Part shown: positions 59,615 to 64,000 of the stretch, piece by piece
Layout of the letters: every line of letters begins with the position of its first letter
Numbering within the stretch: position 1 is the stretch's first letter
Source of the DNA: Nakamurella leprariae
GTDB lineage: Bacteria; Actinomycetota; Actinomycetes; Mycobacteriales; Nakamurellaceae
Length of the DNA: 64,000 nt
Assembly: GCF_016918035.1 (NCBI RefSeq)
Contig: NZ_JAERWK010000020.1
Coordinates: forward strand, 159,495 to 223,494
Direction of reading: 5' to 3'
Notes under the pieces: generated by a model
Databases searched by the model: none
Told to the model about the DNA's origin: nothing
What the model saw: the letters and a program-made list of their open reading frames with translations, nothing else
Translations under genes and position numbers: made by a program

Positions 59615-60064
59615 TCACGGCGACACGGCGATGGTCGTCGGCGCGGACAGGTCTGGGCTGTCCATCACGACGGAAAGGGCTTCGCCGTGATCGAGCGGGC
59701 GTGATAGTCGGAAGCTGTTGCGCTCCCAGCTGCCGGAGGCATCGCAGGCGAGGTTGGCAGGCTGCGGCGTCTCGAACGAGTACTTCAGATGCATCGTCGG
59801 GCCGTCGATCGACATCTCAGACGGCTCGATTCCGCAATAGGTGCCATTGATGAAATCAATGTGCACCTGGGCCCGGTCCTCCGACAGCGACGCGTAAATA
59901 CCGGGGTTCATGACCTGCGAATCCGGCACGCCGATGGTGAAGGTTTCGATCGATCGATCCGAGTTCGCCGCGTCGCGATCGGAACACGCCGCTGTCCCGA
60001 GCAGGGCAACGGTGAGAAGTCCGCACGCGAACCGCGTCCAGATCCTGCCCTCGACGTCAGCCAT
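59615..60064 (-). CDS. Small lipoprotein, unknown function
   Basis: A 149-residue secreted lipoprotein: basic start MADVEGRIWTRF, hydrophobic FACGLLTVALLGTAAC with lipobox Cys27, then a soluble domain with one further Cys pair (INGTYCGIEPSEM and NLACDASGSW) that could form a disulfide. Not recognised. Confidence 0.65.
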   Translation of the reverse strand: MADVEGRIWTRFACGLLTVALLGTAACSDRDAANSDRSIETFTIGVPDSQVMNPGIYASLSEDRAQVHIDFINGTYCGIEPSEMSIDGPTMHLKYSFETPQPANLACDASGSWERNSFRLSRPLDHGEALSVVMDSPDLSAPTTIAVSP

Positions 60065-60176
60065 CGGTCGCTCCGTTCGACGAGCAGTCGCAGTGATGAG
60101 CAGTGTGGTCGCACACTGGCGCGATCGGGTCATGAAAGCACCGCTGATCATCGACGGCCAGCCACTCGCCCGCCAG

Positions 60177-60836
60177 TCAGCTCTCACTGAAGCTGGCGAC
60201 GAGCGCGTCAGCGACCTGTCGTGGCGAGAGCTGGCCGTACTGGTCCTCGTCCAGCGAGTTGACCTCGAGCACGGCGATGGCACCGGCCGCTTCATCGAAG
60301 TACAGGGCTTGGTACTCCCCCTGGGGGTTCGTGGGATACCAGCGGCTGAGCACCTGGACGTCCAGCTCGCCGGACTGGACCGTCTCGACGCTGTTGTCCT
60401 GCACATCGGTGCTGGGTTGATCGGTGAACTGCTCGACGGTCTCCCGCGCCTGGTCGTCCGAGCCGGTCTTGATCAACTGCAGCGATCCGGCGTACGCGTC
60501 AGGAGCCCACAGGTCACACACGTACCGGAACGCCGTGTCCGACGCGCTGTCGTCGCCGTAAGGTCCCCAGCCGACGTCCGTGATCTCGGCCGTGCGGCCC
60601 AGCAGCTCGGGCGGGGCGTCGGCGAGCAGGCAGTCCCCTCGTCCGAGCACGGGCATGGTCGCGCCGTGACCGTCCGAGTCCGGCCACCCCTGCGTCGTCC
60701 GTTCGATCCAGGACACCGGGATGCCGGTGACCGCCGTCGGAGGTTCGGGCACCGACGGACCCGAGCAGCCGGTCACCACCACGGCGGTTCCGGCGGCGAT
60801 CACCCACCGACCGATCGACCGCGTTGTTCCAGCCAA
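60177..60836 (-). CDS. Lipoprotein, unknown function
   Basis: A 219-residue lipoprotein with TTG start (GGGAGG 5 bases upstream), signal IGRWVIAAGTAVVVTGC and mature domain of about 190 residues with two Cys (RGDCLLADAP, YVCDLWAPDAYAG) likely forming a disulfide. Resembles actinobacterial DUF3558-like surface lipoproteins in layout only; family not assigned. Confidence 0.65.
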   Translation of the reverse strand: MAGTTRSIGRWVIAAGTAVVVTGCSGPSVPEPPTAVTGIPVSWIERTTQGWPDSDGHGATMPVLGRGDCLLADAPPELLGRTAEITDVGWGPYGDDSASDTAFRYVCDLWAPDAYAGSLQLIKTGSDDQARETVEQFTDQPSTDVQDNSVETVQSGELDVQVLSRWYPTNPQGEYQALYFDEAAGAIAVLEVNSLDEDQYGQLSPRQVADALVASFSES

Positions 60837-60974
60837 GCTCGCCTCCCGAGGGACCTGCAGGCCGATGAAGTCGGCCTCCGTGACGGACACCAGTCTGGCG
60901 TCCGTCGCGGGGTCGGTGCGCACCGCGTTCGGCTCCGCGCGGTCACCCGGACGTGGCAGCCGACACCGACACGC

Positions 60975-61865
60975 TCAGCCGCGCTTCGCGATCGCCCCGT
61001 GCACGATCGCTTCCGCCACCCACTGCGCCACCTGTTCGGGGTACGGCGTCGGCAGACTGAGCACGACGTGCGGGAAGCCGGCGTCGATCGCCTCGCGGAT
61101 GGCGGCGCGGGTGGCCTCCGGCCGCTCGTAGGACACGCCCAGCACGATCGACCGGGTGATCGACGCCGGGTCCCGTCCGATCTCCCCGCACAGCCGATCG
61201 AGCAGCTGGCTCCGCTGGACCAGGTCCTCGATCGGCCCGCCGCCGGGGATGTTCCAGATGTCGGCGTGCTCGGCAACCACCCACAGGGTCGCGGTGGCGC
61301 GGCCGCCGATGACGATCGGCGGGTGCGGCCGCTGCACCGGCTTGGGGTTGCCGAATGCGCCGGTGAGCCGGACTGAGGTCCCGGTGTGGTCGAACGGCTC
61401 CTCGCTGCTCCACAGCTGCTTGATGACGGTGAGCGATTCGGCGAGATCCCGCACTGAATGGTCGAAGTCGTGGTACGGCAGGCCGTGCGCCTCGTACTCC
61501 AGCCGGGCCATCGGCACCGTCGGGCGGGAGCCGGCGCCGATCCCGAAGTCGAGCCGCCCGTGCGAGACGACATCGACCGTGGCGGCGATCTTGGCCAGCA
61601 CCGCCGGCGGACGGAACCGGTTGCTGGTCACCATGAGTCCGAGACGCACGCGTTCGGTCTGGGCGGCGAGCGCGGACAGCAGCGTCCAGCCCTCGAAGAT
61701 CGGCCCGGTGAGTGGGCCGCCGATGGGCAGCAGGTGGTCGAACAGCCACAGGTGCTCGATCTCCGGGATGGCGTCGGCGTCGCGCCAGACGCGGAGCAGG
61801 TCCGGATAGGTGACCTGTTGCGGGGCGGTGAGGAGGCCGAAGCTGGGACGGGTGGTGGACGACAT
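60975..61865 (-). CDS. F420-dependent luciferase-like monooxygenase/oxidoreductase
   Basis: A 296-residue luciferase-like TIM-barrel protein of the TIGR03560-type F420 group. FGLLTAPQQVTYPDLLRVWR, EHLWLFDHLLPIGG, GLMVTSNRFRPPAVLAKIAA followed by VDVVSHGRLDFGIGAGS are the standard blocks. Likely uses reduced F420 or FMN. ATG with GAGAGG 10 bases upstream. Divergent from a TetR gene, which probably represses it through the operators between them. Confidence 0.88.
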   Translation of the reverse strand: MSSTTRPSFGLLTAPQQVTYPDLLRVWRDADAIPEIEHLWLFDHLLPIGGPLTGPIFEGWTLLSALAAQTERVRLGLMVTSNRFRPPAVLAKIAATVDVVSHGRLDFGIGAGSRPTVPMARLEYEAHGLPYHDFDHSVRDLAESLTVIKQLWSSEEPFDHTGTSVRLTGAFGNPKPVQRPHPPIVIGGRATATLWVVAEHADIWNIPGGGPIEDLVQRSQLLDRLCGEIGRDPASITRSIVLGVSYERPEATRAAIREAIDAGFPHVVLSLPTPYPEQVAQWVAEAIVHGAIAKRG

Positions 61866-61946
61866 GACGTCGGTCCTCTCGGTTCGAGATGCGCGCTCGA
61901 GGCGCGCGACAGTGACGACGCGAATCCGTCGCTGTGCCAGGATGGA

Positions 61947-61991
61947 AAGCGGAACACCGCTCCGCTCACGATACGGAGCAGCGTTCCGCTT
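61947..61991. promoter_or_regulatory. Double operator in the LLM/TetR divergent promoter
   Basis: AAGCGGAACACCGCTCCG and CGGAGCAGCGTTCCGCTT form an inverted repeat with 16 of 18 matches around a 9-base spacer; each arm is itself a CGGA-N7-TCCG palindrome. Typical of TetR dimer sites. Confidence 0.75.
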
Positions 61992-62016
61992 CGCAAGAAC
62001 GACTCGGGGAGTGGCG

Positions 62017-62592
62017 ATGACGACCGGCCGGACGACGCCGACCAAGCGGGCCGACGCGCGACGCAACGAGCAGGTCCTGCTCGACGCGGCCGCCGCGGCG
62101 TTCGTCGCGTCGGGCGTCGAGGTACCGGTCCGCCACATCGCGGCCCGGGCCGGGGTCGGGGTCGGCACGATCTACCGTCACTTCCCCACCCGCGCCGATC
62201 TGGTGATCGCCGTCTACCGCCACCAGGTCGATGCCTGCGCCGACGCCGGCCCGACCCTGCTCGCGCACGCCGACAGCCCCCACCAGGCACTCAGCCGGTG
62301 GATCGACCTGTTCGTCGACTTCCTGACCACCAAGCACGGCCTGGCCGCAGCCCTGCAGTCCGACCGGGCGCAGTTCGAGACGCTGCACGCCTGGTTCCTC
62401 GACCGCCTGGTCCCGGTGTGCGCCGAACTGCTGCAGGCGTGCGTGCAGGCCGGCCAGGTGCGCGACGACATCGAGGCGCTGGAGCTGATGCGGGGTGTCG
62501 GCAACCTGTGCATCGGCGCCGACGAGCGGTACGACGCGCGGCGGATGGTCGAGCTGCTCATCGCCGGCCTGCGGGCGACCACCCAGCGCTGA
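62017..62592 (+). CDS. TetR-family transcriptional regulator
   Basis: A 191-residue repressor: RRNEQVLLDAAAAAFVASG, HIAARAGVGVGTIYRHFPTR (HTH) and a helical ligand domain (WIDLFVDFLTTKHGLAAAL, LVPVCAELLQACVQAGQV). GGGGAG 6 bases before the ATG. It regulates itself and the divergent LLM gene through the double operator (inference). Confidence 0.9.
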   Translation: MTTGRTTPTKRADARRNEQVLLDAAAAAFVASGVEVPVRHIAARAGVGVGTIYRHFPTRADLVIAVYRHQVDACADAGPTLLAHADSPHQALSRWIDLFVDFLTTKHGLAAALQSDRAQFETLHAWFLDRLVPVCAELLQACVQAGQVRDDIEALELMRGVGNLCIGADERYDARRMVELLIAGLRATTQR

Positions 62593-62687
62593 CCGGCCGG
62601 CCGGTGCAGACGTCGACGGTCGTTCGCACCACTGATACCGTCCCGACCCGTCCGAAATCATGCATCTCAACGGCGAGGGCAACTTCG

Positions 62688-63455
62688 ATGATCAAGCTGG
62701 TCTACGCACTGAAGCGTCGTGACGACATGACGCAGGAAGAATTCAGTCACCACTGGCTGAACGTCCACGCTCCGTTGATCGCGAACAACCGCGAGATCAT
62801 CCGGGCCAAGAAGTACGTCCAGAGCCACCTGATCGACACCCCCGCGAACGAGGCGCTGCGCGCGCCACGCGGCATGCTGCCGCCGCTGGCCGGGGTGGCC
62901 GAGCTCTGGTACGACAGCGTCGAGGACTTCCAGGCCGCCGGGCAGGACCCCCGCGTCCAGGCCATCGGCCCCGAGCTGGCCGCCGACGAGCTGAAGTTCA
63001 TCGACCACTCGGGCTCGCAGTTCTTCTTCACCGAGGAACACGAGATCTTCGACCACTCGGACAAGACCCCGATCGGGCCCGACGCGATCAAGTGCGCGTA
63101 CCTGCTCAAGCGCAAGGACGGCATGACGCCCGAGGAGTGCCACACGACCTGGCTGCACGACCACGGGCCGCTGGTCAAGAGCTTCTCCCCCGTCGTGCAC
63201 TCCACCAAGTACGTGCAGAGCCACGCCATCGCCTACGACGTCAACCACGCGATCGCCGCCGCCCGCGGCTTCGTCGAGCCGCTCGACGGGCTCACCGAGG
63301 TCTGGATCGCCAACCCCGCCGCCCGCGCCGAGCCGACCGACGAGAGCCGCCACGCCGGCGAGGCCATGGCGGAGGACGAGCGCCGCTTCGTGCAGATGGA
63401 CCAGTCGCGCTGCTTCATGACCAAGGAGCACGTGATCTTCGATCACACCAGCTGA
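62688..63455 (+). CDS. Duplicated EthD-domain protein
   Basis: A 255-residue protein with two EthD (dimeric alpha/beta-barrel) repeats: MIKLVYALKRRDDMTQEEFS, HWLNVHAPLIANN and KKYVQSHLIDTP in repeat one; KCAYLLKRKDGMTPEECHTT, WLHDHGPLVKSFSPVV and TKYVQSHAIAYD in repeat two. Such proteins assist cytochrome P450 or ring-cleavage pathways, but the function is not established. GAGGG about 10 bases before the ATG. Follows the TetR gene on the same strand with a 95-base gap. Confidence 0.85.
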   Translation: MIKLVYALKRRDDMTQEEFSHHWLNVHAPLIANNREIIRAKKYVQSHLIDTPANEALRAPRGMLPPLAGVAELWYDSVEDFQAAGQDPRVQAIGPELAADELKFIDHSGSQFFFTEEHEIFDHSDKTPIGPDAIKCAYLLKRKDGMTPEECHTTWLHDHGPLVKSFSPVVHSTKYVQSHAIAYDVNHAIAAARGFVEPLDGLTEVWIANPAARAEPTDESRHAGEAMAEDERRFVQMDQSRCFMTKEHVIFDHTS

Positions 63456-63464
63456 GGTCGAGCT

Positions 63465-63501
63465 GCGGGCGGCGCCGCCGGCATTCGGTGGCGCCGCCCG
63501 C
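63465..63501 (+). terminator. GC hairpin after the EthD gene
   Basis: GCGGGCGGCGCCGCCG and CGGTGGCGCCGCCCGC pair over 16 positions with one mismatch around GCATT. No T-run, as is common in high-GC actinobacteria. Confidence 0.65.
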
Positions 63502-63613
63502 CTGTGCGTCCCGCTCCCAGGCGAGACCGCAGGGTCTGCGAGACCGGCGACCGAGCACTTGGCGCGTCACGCGCGCTGCAGTTGCGGTCGGTGACCGCTG
63601 GGCCGACGCCTAC

Positions 63614-64000
63614 TAGGGCGTGTCTCTATATGCGTGACCAGGTGATGCAGGCGGCGAGGATGACGGCGGCGCGGTAGGTGACGGCGAGTTTGTCGTAGCG
63701 GGTGGCCAGGCCGCGCCACTGTTTGGTCAGCGCGAAGTGGCGTTCGATGACGTTGCGGCCTCGGTCGGCGGTGCTGTCCAGGGTTCGGGGTCGGCCGCCG
63801 CGTGCCCCGCGGCGTCGGCGGGCGGTGATCTCGTCGGACTTCTCTGGGATCACCACCTTGATGCCGCGGGCGTGCAACGCACGGCGGTAGGTGCCGGCCG
63901 AGTACGCCCGGTCGGCGATCACCGCGTCGGGTCGGGTGCGCGCCCGCCCCCGGCCGAGCCGCGGGACGCGAAGCTCGCCCAGCACGGTGGCCAGCAGCGC
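63614..64000 (-). mobile_element. IS5-family insertion sequence, 3' end
   Basis: From the TAGGGCGTGTCTCTATATGC end onward the sequence encodes the C-terminal part of an IS5-type DDE transposase: DAVIADRAYSAGTYRRALHA and GRNVIERHFALTKQWRGLAT (with the last catalytic Glu). GGGCGTGTC is a typical terminal inverted repeat of this group. The element continues beyond the right edge; the first half of the transposase and the other end are not visible. Confidence 0.85.
63626..64000 (-). CDS. IS5-family transposase, C-terminal part
   Basis: Frame open to the right edge; ends in ILAACITWSRI. The DDE Glu is in RNVIERHF and an Asp is in VIADRAY. No in-frame stop, so the visible part is intact. Confidence 0.85.
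   Translation of the reverse strand, partial: ALLATVLGELRVPRLGRGRARTRPDAVIADRAYSAGTYRRALHARGIKVVIPEKSDEITARRRRGARGGRPRTLDSTADRGRNVIERHFALTKQWRGLATRYDKLAVTYRAAVILAACITWSRI

Overview
The window is very GC-rich DNA with many GTG and some TTG starts, frequent 4-base ATGA/GTGA gene overlaps, F420-type luciferase-like monooxygenase, GAF and LctP genes, and actinobacterial-style regulators. This fits a soil or environmental high-GC actinobacterium, possibly in the Frankiales/Nakamurellales/Geodermatophilales area; the genus is not resolved from sequence alone.

Layout. 0-6 kb: end of a zinc alcohol dehydrogenase, a small membrane protein, a FrnE-like DsbA oxidoreductase with a separate 50-residue CX4C peptide, a RibD-type reductase, a decayed VapBC pair, an alpha/beta hydrolase, two small membrane proteins and a PLP-dependent D-amino acid lyase-like enzyme. 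6.3-12 kb: a five-gene dipeptide/nickel-type ABC importer followed by an ArsR regulator, best read as metal or metal-complex uptake. 12-18 kb: MarR regulator, GNAT-fold enzyme, His-rich methyltransferase divergent from an XRE-cupin regulator, lactate permease, and a broken GAF-GGDEF gene.

18.1-43 kb is the core of the window: a catabolic supercluster. It has a branched-chain-type (Liv) ABC importer in one operon with an SDR, an alpha/beta hydrolase and a cupin; an Old Yellow Enzyme; a CaiB CoA-transferase with a GntR/FCD regulator; a homogentisate-dioxygenase-like protein, an IclR regulator and an FAD dehydrogenase; an SDR, an HMG-CoA-lyase-like enzyme and an FMN reductase; and a carboxymuconolactone decarboxylase, a cysteine-less racemase homologue and a UGSC-family pair. 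Every promoter region heading these operons carries a copy of the same near-palindromic element, GATTG(C/T)(A/G)T(A/T)C, so they look like one regulon, most simply controlled by the GntR protein at 29488-30228. The substrate is unknown; the gene content suggests import of an acid, CoA activation, oxidation and reduction, and C-C cleavage.

43-53 kb: orphan XRE antitoxin, SDR plus cupin, a second alcohol dehydrogenase, a highly divergent Nramp homologue lacking the metal-binding signatures, and a complete urea ABC importer (urtABCDE), with an anomalous poly-G/poly-C tract between urtA and urtB. 53-60 kb is a gene graveyard: TRIC channel remnant, decayed RES/Xre toxin-antitoxin loci, a 5'-truncated PD-(D/E)XK protein, a solo HicB-like protein and several intact genes (MOSC, DUF2332). 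60-64 kb: two lipoproteins, a luciferase-like monooxygenase divergent from a TetR regulator across a double operator, a duplicated EthD protein and the end of an IS5-family element that runs out of the window.
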